Below are positions 54,101 through 63,787 of a stretch of DNA of 64,000 nucleotides, in pieces. Made by a program: the position numbers and the translations under genes. Each line of letters starts with the position of its first letter. Position 1 is the stretch's first letter. The DNA is from Geotrypetes seraphini (lineage: Eukaryota > Chordata > Amphibia > Gymnophiona > Dermophiidae), in NCBI RefSeq assembly GCF_902459505.1, contig NC_047096.1:13383001-13447000 (forward strand), written 5' to 3'. The notes beneath the pieces were generated by a model. That model did no database searches, had not been told where the DNA came from, and worked only from the letters and a program-made list of their open reading frames with translations.

Positions 54101-57100
54101 GTGGGATGAGATGAGGGAAAAAAAAGAGAGGAGTTGACATGAAGCTGTATTTTGGCAATAAAATGGAATTTGATTCTTTGCTTTGAATTCTATTCCCCCC
54201 CCCCCACACACACACATTTATTTTTTCCTTAGTAGTGGCCACCCACCATATTTCTTTATTGTAGCCCTTTTCCTCTTAGAGGCTGAAAAATCCCACACTT
54301 CTGTGCCATTACTGTCCATCTAAATGTCCCGTTAAAAAGGTTTATATCGCCATAAAAAAGATTGAGAATTTTAGAATGTGGGGTCAAATGAAGTGTTCTG
54401 GGGGAATTAAACCTTATGATAAAAAGATAGCATCTATTTTTAGGGTAGAAAGAGATAGACCCTGAATACTGTGGAACAAAAAAAAAAAAAAAAAAAAAAA
54501 AAAAAGCATACATTTGGATAAGACCAATTCTATACGTTGGTCTTCGGATTATTATCTCTGCTTGTCGGTTGACATGTATTTAAAAAACACAATTTGTTTT
54601 CCTAAACATAATGACCCAACCATTAAGCAAGACTAGGCATTTACTAGCAGTTCACACCATGAGCTTCAAGCTTAGATAATCTACCTTAGGGCTTCAGAAA
54701 ATAGCCAAACTGGGATCAGGCCCGATTCTGCGACTCAAAAAGAGTTGAGCTTTATTACTACAGGCAGTCCCCGAGTTACAAATGCCCGACTCGTACTTAA
54801 ACGCGGTTTCTGCTTCATTTGATTTCATCGAGCAGTATTTCCAGTGCCATACTCCTACACTTTTCCTGTAGCGAGGAATGATGCATGGCCACATTAAGAA
54901 CAGTGTGTGGTTGCACATGCTGTACCTTAGAGGTAACACTGGGAGGGACAGTTGGCTCTTTTGTCAGCTGAGAGCAGAGGGAAGCAGAAAGTTTTAACAA
55001 TCTACAAGTTCCAAGTTACATACAAATCTGACTTAAGTTTTAAAAACATTGAGGCATTATGACATCACAATATGATCTCTGTAATGTTGCTACTTAAAGA
55101 ACGTGGTTGTGGTTTCATTTGATTTCACTGAGCAGTATTTCCAGTGGCATAGACTCCTTCCTACACTTTTCTACCAAGCAGCCAAGGACTAGAGATGAAG
55201 AAAACCATGCCACCCTGCAGCCAAGATGACAAGATTTTGAGAACCATGTACAACTGGCTCTTTATATATGAATCACACTAGATCAGGGGTGTCAAAGCCC
55301 CTCTGAGGGCTGCAATCCAGTCAGGTTTTCAGGATTTCCCCAATGAATATGCATGAGATCTATTTGCATGCTCGGCTTTCATTGTATGCAAACAGATCTC
55401 ATGCATATTCATTGGGGAAATCCTGAAAACCTGACTGGATTGCAGCCCTCGGAGGAACTTTGACACCCCTGCACTAGATTTTCCATCAATTCTTACACTT
55501 GTATATAGGGCTTAAGCATCTACCTTGGCTTCATTCATGCTTGAACTATCTGCCACGTTCTCCTTGGAAGCCTCTGCAAACCCACTATCTGGTTCACAAG
55601 ATTCGTCTTGCTCCTGCAGAGCTGGTTCAGAAATGGATCTCACTAGACCAAGCTCCTGTGATCCAAAACCTGAGTGACAGCAATAGACGTTAGTACAAGA
55701 TAACAAAAATGAAGACAATAGTTGTGAATTTCAACAAATACAACGCTGTCATCTAAAAAGAGGATGTGTCTGGTAAATCCAGACATGTCCGGGCGTCCAG
55801 ATGGCTTTTCAAAACCTGGTACTTTGAACATATGATAATATAAAAATTATATTAAAAGTGAATTCCTTTTAATTAGATAACAAGCGAGTATATCCCTAGG
55901 TGTTTGGAGTACTGGATGAAGTGACTTGCCCAGGGTCACAAGGAGCGACATGTGATTTGAACCCACCACCTCAAGGAGCTGAGGGTATGGCTCCAACCAC
56001 TGATGTTCCTGTATAGTATTTAAAAACTACACATGGACCGATTCTTTTGTCCTTAAATTTTTCAAGATTTTTGGGTTGTAAAACCATTCATACATACAAA
56101 CTCTCCTTTCCCTCCGTTTTTTAAGTGTCAGATTAGTCAGTAAAATGCTTTTTCATTTTTATTAACTACATTGTGGAATGATCTACCTTCTCAATGATCT
56201 TGTATTTTGCTTCAGTCTTCCCCCTCCCCCCCAAAAAAGGTCTTAAAAATCATGTTTCAATGTTTTTTTAAACAATTTAAGGGACTGTAATGTTATCTCT
56301 TTTAGGTAAACTGTAAACCGAGTCGAGACCTATTATTTTTTAGGGATTACTTAGTATATAAATTTAAGATAAGATTTAGAGAATGACACGAGAGACAAAT
56401 TTTCCCCCCATCCCCAAAGAACTCAATTTTCCTATCCCTTCCCCATTCCTGTAAGCTCTGCCTTAACCGCATGATCTTAAAGTGTTTCAAGGCTTGTGCA
56501 GATGAGGATGGAGCAGGAAATTGAACTCGCGGGGACAGGATGGGGAAAAATTTGTCCCCGTGTCATTCTAACAAGATTAGATTTAAGGAAAAACAAAGCA
56601 CACGTGCAACATTGGTCATTTTGATATGACCAATAAGCTCCTCTTCAGCAGGCTCTACAAATCTAAAGAACATTTTGGAATCTTACTTTTTTCCGGTATA
56701 GGCTGCCGAGGGACAAACTCCGCAGCCTGGGCCCAGAGTTCCGAGGACCTTTGAGAGGTGTTCACTCCCTCTTCATCCTCACACTCTGCACTCAGCCGTT
56801 CAAAGCTCGTCTGCAGCTGTGCCATGCTGGGGATAGTGGGTTCTGATCCATAGCAACTTCCCGAGTTCTGCAGTGCCACTACCGATGGTGGTGGCAAGAT
56901 GGAAGGCTCTGAGCCACGACGATATGGCAACACCATGCCTCCAGGTACACAGACAGAGGGATCAGAGCTACGTCTACTCCCACATTGTCCATCAGGTAGA
57001 GATATGTGCTGAAAGCTAGGGAAGGAATAAATGGGAGAGATATATATTTAACCATATTAATCAGGAATTTTTTTTTTGTTTTTTTTTTTTTTTTTTTTTA

Positions 57101-57572
57101 ATATCTCTGCCCTCCACCCCCATTAAAAAAAAAAAAAAAAAAAATTGGGTAAGGGGATAATTTTCAAAGCACTTAGACTTAAAGTTCCATAGGTTACTAT
57201 GGAACTTTGTAAGTCTAAGTGCTTTGAAGCACCTCCAAGTGACAAAGAAGTCTCACCATTTTGAGGCCAAAGCCAAGATGGCCAATGAACTTGGTAAAGC
57301 AATTGTCCTAATGTTTTAGAAAATCCAAGAGAAAAACGCTAACTTAGTTGAAAGATTCAAAAGCCATCCTGGAGCAGGTTAGCTTCAGCTGCTGCAGAGA
57401 GATTAATTTACAATCCATTCAGATTAAGGCAGCAGTTCCATGTCCAGCTTACCTGCAGCGTTCTCCATATCCACAGAAGCCATTCTGGAAAAACCTGCAG
57501 ATCTGGGACGACTTTCTGTCATGAGAGAAACGGCAGCTCTGTCCCCATCTGCAAGCTCCACGGATGAAATTC
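48123..57572 (-). CDS. Makorin-family RING/CCCH zinc-finger E3 ubiquitin ligase (5' incomplete)
   Basis: Makorins are RNA-binding E3 ubiquitin ligases. Seven phase-consistent minus-strand exons are 57572-57453, 57015-56687, 55669-55524, 53951-53755, 50760-50650, 49964-49829 and 48299-48123 (stop TGA), 1216 nt or about 405 codons. In order they encode two CCCH fingers (FIRGACRWGQSCRFSHD; CRFFQNGFCGYGERCSFQH), a long Ser-rich linker, a C3HC4 RING (CGICMDKVYEK...NCSHAYCIGC...CPLC), one more CCCH finger (CRFFVRGNGHCPFKSDCIYLH) and an acidic tail. The first Cys of finger one must lie in an upstream exon I could not find. The third CCCH finger and the makorin Cys-His box, normally just before the RING, are absent. 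The last exon holds a 21-bp tandem duplication (DLENLDC twice). It is too divergent to call MKRN1 or MKRN2; the MKRN4-like lineage is one possibility. Confidence 0.88.
48366..48485 (+). mobile_element. tRNA-derived SINE fragment
   Basis: AGTGGCCTAGCGATTGGCAG and TGAGCGATTCCCACTGCAG are A- and B-box-like, followed by TTGGGCAAGGTCACTTAACA, a phrase typical of V-type tetrapod and fish SINEs. It lies in the last makorin intron, about 65 bp from the last exon. Confidence 0.6.
49624..49700 (-). mobile_element. LINE 3' tail, inverted
   Basis: AATAATAATATTTTATTTTT followed by TATACCGCCAAAGCAGTTTG and GGCGGTTTACAATAAG is the reversed 3' end of a LINE family common in this window. Confidence 0.45.
50146..50522. 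mobile_element. Mariner-type non-autonomous element, split by a SINE
   Basis: Ends CAGGGGTGCTGAAAAGTTCT and ...AGAACTTATCACCTTG are inverted repeats of about 28 bp, flanked by TA (50144-50145 and 50523-50524). A SINE (50190-50410) is inserted. In a makorin intron. Confidence 0.75.
50190..50410 (+). mobile_element. tRNA-derived SINE
   Basis: CAGTGGTTAGAGCTATAGCC (A box) and GGGAGTTCAATTCCTACGC (B box) head a tRNA-like region. The tail has AGCATGAGCCCACCGGGACA and ends GTATATAAATAAGAAA. This is the most complete SINE of its family in the window. Confidence 0.75.
51010..52240. mobile_element. Probable LINE-derived sequence, decayed
   Basis: Phrases such as GAATACTGCTAGAGACAAGA, the TCCAGATATACAGTGCAGCAAGATA block and AGGGAGGAACGATGGTATCT look like a widespread LINE 3' region read on the opposite strand. 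No coding block is intact enough to name a clade. Long G- and T-runs lie at 51852-51881. Confidence 0.35.
52421..52568. repeat. Inverted repeat (MITE-like)
   Basis: AACGTTCCCAGCGCAAGCAG and CAATCCCAACCTGCTGCT on the left are mirrored on the right by AGCAGCAGGTTGGAATTGC and CCAGGAACGTT. Low-complexity C- and G-runs lie just to the left (52375-52417). In a makorin intron. Confidence 0.55.
54478..54505. repeat. A-homopolymer of about 28 bp
   Basis: A pure A-run in a makorin intron. Length may be unreliable because homopolymers are prone to sequencing and assembly error. Confidence 0.9.
54761..55175. mobile_element. Tc1/mariner-like fragment joined to minisatellite-related sequence
   Basis: CAGGCAGTCCCCGAGTTACA after a TA resembles a common mariner/Tigger end, but no right end was found. 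Positions 55041-55097 match the complement of the 105-bp minisatellite unit (TGAGGCATTATGACATCACA). A 60-bp phrase (TTTGATTTCATCGAGCAGTA) near 54820 recurs near 55110. Confidence 0.4.
55284..55471. mobile_element. Palindromic hAT MITE, perfect TSD CACTAGAT
   Basis: Arms CAGGGGTGTCAAAGCCCCTC and its complement form a 188-bp palindrome flanked by identical 8-mers (55276-55283 and 55472-55479). It lies about 50 bp from the donor of the makorin exon 55669-55524. Confidence 0.9.
55885..56005 (-). mobile_element. tRNA-derived SINE, inverted
   Basis: The complement of GTGACTTGCCCAGGGTCACA and GCGACATGTGATTTGAACCC (B box GGTTCAAATCAC) is typical of vertebrate tRNA-SINEs. Makorin intron. Confidence 0.55.
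56377..56570. mobile_element. Short hAT-like element
   Basis: Left end TAGAGAATGACACGAGAGAC, right end ...TTGTCCCCGTGTCATTCTA, with flanks ATAAGATT (56369-56376) and ACAAGATT (56571-56578). Same family as 36057-36266, without an expanded array. Confidence 0.8.
57165..57226. repeat. Hairpin MITE remnant
   Basis: CAAAGCACTTAGACTT and AAGTTCCATAG pair with CTATGGAACTTT and AAGTCTAAGTGCTTTG around a 4-bp loop. In the first visible makorin intron, 150 bp from the acceptor of exon 57015-56687. Confidence 0.65.
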
Positions 57573-58352
57573 CTGAAATGATATTCAGCTGTAGATAAAT
57601 CTCAACTATATTTTGAAAACTTATTTAGCTTAGCATTTGGGCACGATATTCCTCAAAGTGATATTTATTGATCTTTTTCTGTTGACATTCAAGGATTAAC
57701 CTGCAAATACAGCAAGATAAAATTGTACTTCTTGAGCTAGTTATGTCTGCTCTATATTTAATGGAGTTCTTCTATTTGATGTATTTTTAATGTAAACTGC
57801 TGTGAACAAGTTGTATGCTTCGGTGGTATATCAAATTTTAACAAAAAAAAAATTCCTTATAACTTTGAGGCCACACTCCCCATGTGCCTGGTTTTAACCT
57901 TGAATCTTTCTTAAAGAAATTCTTACTTTCATCCACCTAACAGCATCAGATCACATCCCAGCTTACCAGTAACTCCTATAAAGTGCAAAAGAAATGGCAC
58001 TCAACAAGAATGTTTAGCAAATACCCTCATCAAGATCATGATCCACAATATAGGAGGAGCCTTTCCTAGACAGGAGCAACAGGTAGCTTTTCTGGACTGC
58101 ATTTACAATCCCTAGTCCTTTTAAACCAGGGGTGCTCACACTTTTTGGGCTTGCGAGCTACTTTTAAAAATGACCAAGTCAAAATGATCTACCAACAAAT
58201 AATAAAAAAAATAAAAAAAAACCAAAGCACACTGTATGCAGAGAAAATATTAATCATTTATATTCTGGGTTTTTTTCAAAGAGATAAAGGCAGATGATTT
58301 TATGCAATTGTCACTTCAGTAACAACCATACAAAAATAGACAAATATACCCC

Positions 58353-58483
58353 CTCCCTTTTCACTAAACCGCAATTGTGTTTCTTAGCGCAGGGAGCTGC
58401 ACTGAATGCCCTCCGCTGCTCTTGATGCTCATAGGCTCCCTGCGCTAAAAAACGCTATTGAGGTTTAGTAAAAGAGGGCCATA
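58353..58483. mobile_element. Palindromic MITE nested in hAT
   Basis: CCCTTTTCACTAAACCGCAAT on the left pairs with ATTGAGGTTTAGTAAAAGAGGG on the right. An inner pair GCGCAGGGAGC / GGCTCCCTGCGC is also present. Confidence 0.6.
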
Positions 58484-59392
58484 GTGCAACATATAGATAG
58501 CAGATATAAATTCTCAAAATGTCCACATTTTGATCACTAAATTGAAAATAAAATCATTTTTCCTACCTTTGTGTCTGGACATTATTCAAATCTTGTTGGG
58601 CCCAGGCTCTGGTTGTCTTCTGATAACTTGCTTGCCATGGTCTCCTTTTTTTTTTTCTCTCTGTGCTAACTATCCATCTTCTATCTCTGTCCTCCCCTTC
58701 CATTTCCCTTCCCTCCCCTGGAAGTCTGGCATCTTTCCTTTTTTTTCATCTCCATCCACAGATCCACCCTTCCATCGAGCATCTCTCCCTCCTTCCCCAC
58801 CACCCCAGGGTCCACCATCTCGCCCTTTCTTTTTCCCAACTACCCTCCTATCCAGTATCTCTTCCCCCCTCCACACCATCCCTTGTGTCCAACTTCTCTC
58901 CCTTTGTTCCTTCCCTCCCTAAATCCACCATCTCTCTCCCACTCCTGTTTTTAGACCCATTATTTCTTCCCCCCAAAGTCCGGCATATGCACGTCTCTTT
59001 GAACCCCCTTCTCTCCCTCCCTCCGTCCATGTATTTCTACACCAGGGCCCCGAAGGCTTGCACCCCACCCTTTGAAGGCCTGCCGATCCCCCTGAAGGTC
59101 TGCACCCCCCCAAAGGCCTGCACATTCCCCCCTGAAGGCCTGCCCCCGACAGACCTGCGTGTTCCTCCCTGCCCTCCCACATCCATTTACCTAATTCCTG
59201 CAGGGAGCAGCCTGCAGAGAGGATCGCTGGTATTTTAGCAATCCTTTCAGGTTGCCATAGGCCTCAGGAGCTGTCTTACCTCTGCCCTGATCCTGACTCT
59301 GACTCGGGACCGCGGCAGAGGGAAGACAGCTCCTGAGGCCAATGGCAATCTGCAAGAATTGCTAAAGTACCGGGAGGCCAGGGAGAAAGCCA

Positions 59393-59718
59393 GATGTCGC
59401 TCAGCGGCAGCTGCTCACCCAACGGCTACAGCAAGATGTGGACCAACGGGGCCAACCCCAAACTCTCCGTGGAGAGCAATGAGGGCAAGCTGCCCTGCGC
59501 GGACTACATCAACATGTCCCTAGCCAACGGCTCCATGACCAGCACCCCTCCTGATTGCTACCTAAACCCGACTCCCTTCCCCGCTCCTTCAAGCACGTCC
59601 ACCGCCAGAAGGTGGAGAGCGCATTACGCCCCTCTGCCGCCTGCTCTGCGCTGAGGACTCCTCTTCCTCCTCCACCAGCAGTGTCAGCCTGGGGGGCCTG
59701 GAGGGAGGCGGTGACTGA
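59393..59718 (+). pseudogene. IRS1-like coding fragment captured by a hAT element
   Basis: Insulin receptor substrates are docking proteins that carry YxxM motifs for PI3-kinase. From 59394 the frame reads SCSPNGYSKMWTNG, then PKLSVESNEGKLPCADYINM, then TSTPPDCYLNP, which matches the IRS1 segment 'MW.G.KLSVE..GKLPC.DYINMSP....TSTPPDC'. It includes the PI3K-binding motif YINM. After about 59580 the match continues in another frame: LPRSFKHVHRQK, then AEDSSSSSTSSVSLGG, with at least two frame changes. The order is the same as in IRS1 (SLPRSFKH...DDSSSSTSSDSLGG). It has no start signal or intron and encodes about 105 codons of a protein over 1200 long. It is therefore a broken fragment, not a gene; IRS1 rather than IRS2 is inferred. 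Confidence 0.8.
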
Positions 59719-59887
59719 ACGAGCTGACTTTTGATTGGCCTGCATTCAAGAGGCAGGCCAGTCAGGAGGGGGGGGGGGGGAAAAACACAGAAGAAGGGCA
59801 GGGAACTTGGCTCTGCAATTGACTGGGGTTGCCTGAGCGATCGACCGGTCGATCGCGATCAACGTATTGGGCACCCCTGTTTTAGAC

Positions 59888-60515
59888 TTCTGCAACATTC
59901 TCTATCTCCCCTGCCCAGCAACAATGATAAAACTACAAATAATCCAAAACACAGCACCGAGACTCACATTTCATTAAGGAAACATGACCACATCACAAAA
60001 GCATACCTCAACTCACACTGGCTCCCAATTCCAGCAAGAATACTATTCAAATTCTACTGTTTACTATTTAAAACCATAAACGGCGACAGCCCAACCTACC
60101 TGAACAACCGCCTCATCCAAACTACATCATCTAGACATAGGAAAACCCACACTCCATTCATGCACCCCCCCCCCCCAATCAAAGAAGTCAAACGGAAAAA
60201 ACTACGATGGCCTCCTAGCCACATAAGCAGCAAAACTCGACAACCAAATCTCCAATCTACTAATTATGACCCTAGACTACAAAACATTCAGAAAAGAATA
60301 GACTCTACTTTTCAAGAAATTCCTGCAAACGATAATGATAGCTCCTTCCCACCTCCCAAACCCACTTCAATACCTTCCCGATTCCCCAAAACAACCTCAT
60401 CTACTCTTTATATCCTCTAGACATTACCAGATATCTTCATGTAATTCGCTTTTGTAATCCGCCTTGAACCGCAAGGCAATGGCGGAATAGAAATCTCTAA
60501 TGTAATGTAATGATC
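59888..60515 (+). mobile_element. 5'-truncated L2/CR1-like LINE
   Basis: Pieces of the reverse transcriptase C-terminal region are readable (LNSHWLPIPARILFK, then FKTINGDSPTYLNN). The 3' end GTAATCCGCCTTGAACCGCA is followed by a (TGTAA)n tail near 60505. Frames are interrupted, so the copy is dead. The hAT at 58127 is inserted at its 5' edge. Confidence 0.7.
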
Positions 60516-60532
60516 TACTTGCATGCAAATCT

Positions 60533-60960
60533 AAACTAAACTAAAACTTAAGCTTATGTATCACATCCTCTCTATAAAGATAGAGCTCGGCAAGGTTTAC
60601 ATGTACTTTAAAGTAAAGAAAAAACAACAAAAAACAAACAAACTTAAGAATTAGTAATTAAAGAGAACAGCGAAATTTACATTTTTGAGAATAGCCATGT
60701 TTTCAGATGTTTTTGGAATAATTGGAAGGGGCCCAGATTCCGCATCTGGGTAGGAAGGCTATTCCAAAGCTTGGTGATTTTGAAGAAGAGGTTTCCCTAA
60801 TTTACCAGCATAGATAACGCCTTTTAATGAGGGGGAAGATAGTTTAAGTTTGGATCTGGTAGCATTCTGGAAAAACCTGAAGAGGCGTGCAGAGTACGTG
60901 CACAAGCTCTTTGGGTAAACTTATGGAGGAGGAATCGCCTACTTTTCAAAGAATCTTTTG
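60533..60960 (-). mobile_element. LINE 3' end, inverted
   Basis: Starts (plus strand) with CTAAACTAAACTAAAACTTA. It shares TTTTCAGATGTTTTTGGAAT, the CTATTCCAAAGCTTGGTGAT block and GAGCTCGGCAAGGTTTACAT with 21978-22403. On the minus strand this is the end of a LINE frame and its 3' UTR. Confidence 0.55.
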
Positions 60961-61082
60961 AGGACAGTCATATGTTCAGCAGACTATAAACATCATCTCT
61001 GAGAAAATCATGCATTAGCACCACATAAGGATGGTATGAAAACGTACAAAGGTGACACCATTTACTGCCTTAATAACGTTGT

Positions 61083-61640
61083 CCTCATTTGCACAAGCCT
61101 CAAACGCTTTAAAATCATAAGTAGCAACATTCTAGAGCTCAGATTGTGATGTCATAATGCCTCAATCCACCAATGCCTAAGCTCCATTGTCCTCATCTGC
61201 ACAAGCCTCAAACCCTTTAAAATCATAAGTAGCAACATTCTAGAGCTCAAATTGTGATGTCATAATGCCTCAATCCACCAATGCCTAAGCTCCATTGTCC
61301 TCATCTGCACAAGCCTCAAACCCTTTAAAATCATAAGTAGCAACATTCTAGAGCTCAAATTGTGATGTCATAATGCCTCAATCCACCAATGCCTAAGCTC
61401 CATTGTCCTCATCTGCACAAGCCTCAAACCCTTTAAAATCATAAGTAGCAACATTCTAGAGCTCAAATTGTGATGTCATAATGCCTCAATCCACCAATGC
61501 CTAAGCTCCATTGTCCTCATCTGCACAAGCCTCAAACCCTTTAAAATCATAAGTATTCGAGGCTTGTGTGTTACGGCAGAGCTTACAGGAATGGGGCGAG
61601 GATAGGGACAAAACTCACAGGGATGGGACGGGGAAAAATT
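61083..61640 (+). repeat. 108-bp minisatellite, five units, in a truncated hAT-like element
   Basis: Units begin at 61083, 61191, 61299, 61407 and 61515, exactly 108 bp apart; each has the extra triplet ATT (CCATTGTCC) compared with the 105-bp arrays. The right part (CAGAGCTTACAGGAATGGGG, then AAAATTTGTAC) matches the family's right terminal region but lacks the last bases. The left terminal repeat is missing. The four right-hand units are almost identical to one another. Confidence 0.8.
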
Positions 61641-62094
61641 TGTACAGAGCACAGTGAATAAAGCTCAGAAGGCAGCTGGGGGACAGCAGCAGCCGTACAG
61701 TCCTGAATGCCTTATATACCTTTTTCCATAAGGTCAGCGAAACAGCCAGCCCTCTATTTAAGTACAGGAATAAGACAGTCCAGCATGGTGTGCGATTTCC
61801 AATGGACATAAGAAAAAAAAAAAAAGTGAGTGGGGGATTCAAATCCTATTTCTCCAACAAAGGTGCCTTGTGATTTTGGGCAAGTTACCGCACCTCGCGT
61901 GGGATCAGCGGCTTAAGATTTATACCTTCTTCACCAGTGAACTTTGTCTGCCCAGACCACATAATGACCTGAGGTCTTCTGAATGGCACTTGCCTACACA
62001 ACTACAAGAATTTAAACTAGAGGGGTACAGGATGACATGGGGACAGGCCTGTCCTCACGGGATCTCAATAGCCCCATCCCTGCAACCTCTGCCT
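61641..62094. other. No gene recognised; SINE fragment near 61830-61890
   Basis: GGGGGATTCAAATCCTATTT and GTGATTTTGGGCAAGTTACC look like a tRNA-SINE B box and tail. A fragment of the TAGAGAATG-type hAT family may lie at about 62020-62095. No exon is seen. Confidence 0.4.
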
Positions 62095-63775
62095 TAATAG
62101 TAGACAACGGCAGATAAAGACCCGAATGGTCCATCTAGTCTGCCCAACCCGATTCAATCTAAAAATTTGTTTTTGTTGGAAGGGTTTTTCTTCTCTTTTT
62201 AGCTATTTCTGGGCAAGAATCCAACGCTCTGCCCGGTTTTGTTCTTAGGTTTCAACTACTGAAGTCTCCGTCAAAGCTCACTCCAGCCCATCTACACCAG
62301 TGGTCTCAAACTTGAACCCTTTGCAGGGCCACATTTTGGATTTGTAGGTACTTGGAGGACCTCAGAAAAAATAGTTAATGTCTTAAAGAATTGACAATTT
62401 TGCATGAGATAAAACTCTTTATAGTTTATAAATCTTTCCTTTTGGCCAAGTCTTAATAATAATATTGTCATTTATAGCTAAAGAGACACATGATCAAGAA
62501 ATTGTTTTATTTTACTTTTGCGATTATGATAAACATACTGAGGGCCTCAAAATAGTACCTGGCGGGCCGCGAGTTTGAGACCACTGTGTTAAGGGGAACG
62601 GTTAATCTGCTGGCTGGGTTGGAGGGCAGAGGGGAGAACAGGACAGTCAAGCCATTGTGACATCACTGATAAGGTTGGCTCTTATTGGTGGAATGAGGCA
62701 TTATGACATCACAATCTCGGCTCTGCTTCCCAAAGACAAACAGGATGTCATGGTTACAGTTTAGCCAGTGGTCTCCAACTCAAACCCTTTGCAGGGCCAC
62801 ATTTTGGATTTGTAGGTACTTGGGAGGGCCACAGAAAAAAATAGTTAATGTCTTATTAAAGAAATGACAATTTTGCATGAGGTAAAACTCTTTATAGTTT
62901 ATAAATCTTTCCTTTTGGCTAAGTCTTAATAATAAAATTGTCATTTATAACTAAAGAGACGTATGATCAAGAAACTGTTTTATTTTACTTTTGTGATTAT
63001 GATAAACATACCGAGGGCTTCAAAATAGTACCTGGCGGGCTGCATGTGGCCCCCAGGCCGCGAGTTTGAGACCACCGATCTACACCCTCCCAGCCCATCC
63101 TCCACCAAAAGGTCATATATAAACAGACCATGCAATATTTACTATTCTTTTCTGATTTGAGATCCTCTGTGTTCATCCCATGTTTTCTTGAACTCCATCA
63201 CCGTTTCCATCTCCACCACCTCTCTTGGGAGCGCGTTCCAGGCATCCACCACCCTCTCCATAAAGAAGAATTACTCTCGAGTCTACCACCCCTCAACCTC
63301 AAATTATGTCCTCTGGTTTTTCCAGTTTCCTTTCTCTGGAAAAGATTTTGTTCTACATTAATACCTCTCAAGTATTTGAACGTCTGAATTGTATCTCCCC
63401 TGTTCCTCCTTTCCTCTAGTCTAAGGTATCTCCTATGTCTTTTGTTGCAAACTTATTTTCGTTGCCCTCCTCTGGGCCACTTCAAGTCTTCTTATGTCCT
63501 TCGCCAGATACAGTCTCCAAAACTGAACACAATACTCCAAGTGGGGCCTCACCAACGACCTATACAGGAGAATCGACACCTTCGTTCTTCTACAGGTTAC
63601 GCCTCTCTTTATACAGCCCAGCATCCTTCTGGCAGCAGCCACCACCTTGTCGCACTGTTTTTTTTTCGCCTTTAGATCTTCGGACACTATCACCCCAAGG
63701 TCCCTCTCCCCATCCGTGCATATCAGCCTCTCACCTCCCAGCATAAACAGCTCCTTTTATTAATCCCCAAATGCA
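62095..63775 (-). mobile_element. CR1/L3-type LINE, RT C-terminus and 3' UTR, interrupted by hAT
   Basis: On the minus strand, 63744-63433 encodes GERDLGVIVSEDLKAKKKQC, then ILLYRSLVRPHLEYCVQFW and RRLEVAQRRATK, diagnostic of the CR1/L3 reverse transcriptase end. The 3' UTR continues through 63078 and resumes beyond the hAT dimer at 62289-62095 (GGTCCATCTAGTCTGCCC side). The frame is interrupted near 63440 and it is a dead copy. Confidence 0.8.
62298..63077. mobile_element. Dimeric hAT element within one perfect TSD (ATCTACAC)
   Basis: Two hAT copies in the same orientation (62298-62586 and 62767-63077), each with CAGTGGTCTCAAACT/CCAACT and GAGTTTGAGACCACTG-type ends, are separated by 180 bp of another repeat (62587-62766). 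ATCTACAC is present only at the outer edges (62290-62297 and 63078-63085). Removing the whole block restores a continuous LINE 3' UTR. Confidence 0.85.
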
Positions 63776-63787
63776 TTACTTTTAAAG

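Larger units (their letters stand above)
58127..59879. mobile_element. hAT element carrying an IRS1-like gene fragment
   Basis: The element begins CAGGGGTGCTCACAC and ends GGGCACCCCTG, with 8-bp flanks TTTTAAAC (58119-58126) and TTTTAGAC (59880-59887), one mismatch. It has a nested palindromic MITE (58353-58483), a pyrimidine-rich block (58600-58920) shared with the hAT at 30335, an inverted repeat (about 59228-59290 against 59315-59372) and then the IRS-like coding piece. No transposase is encoded. The related elements at 3043 and 30335 do not show the IRS piece. Confidence 0.85.

Noticed and set aside
57700-57720. Candidate donor for a makorin first exon (TTTGCAG|GTTAAT on the minus strand)
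   Set aside because: The upstream frame does not give a makorin-like N-terminus, and the intron would be only about 130 bp with a poor donor.
58530-59238. Plus-strand frames of 130 and 191 codons in the hAT at 58127
   Set aside because: Pro/Ser/Leu-rich reading of a CT-rich block also present, non-coding, at 30.8 kb.
61880-61910. Another candidate makorin first-exon donor (GAGGTGCG|GTAACT)
   Set aside because: Phase fits, but the residue before Arg is not the Cys that finger one needs, and the sequence is SINE-derived.
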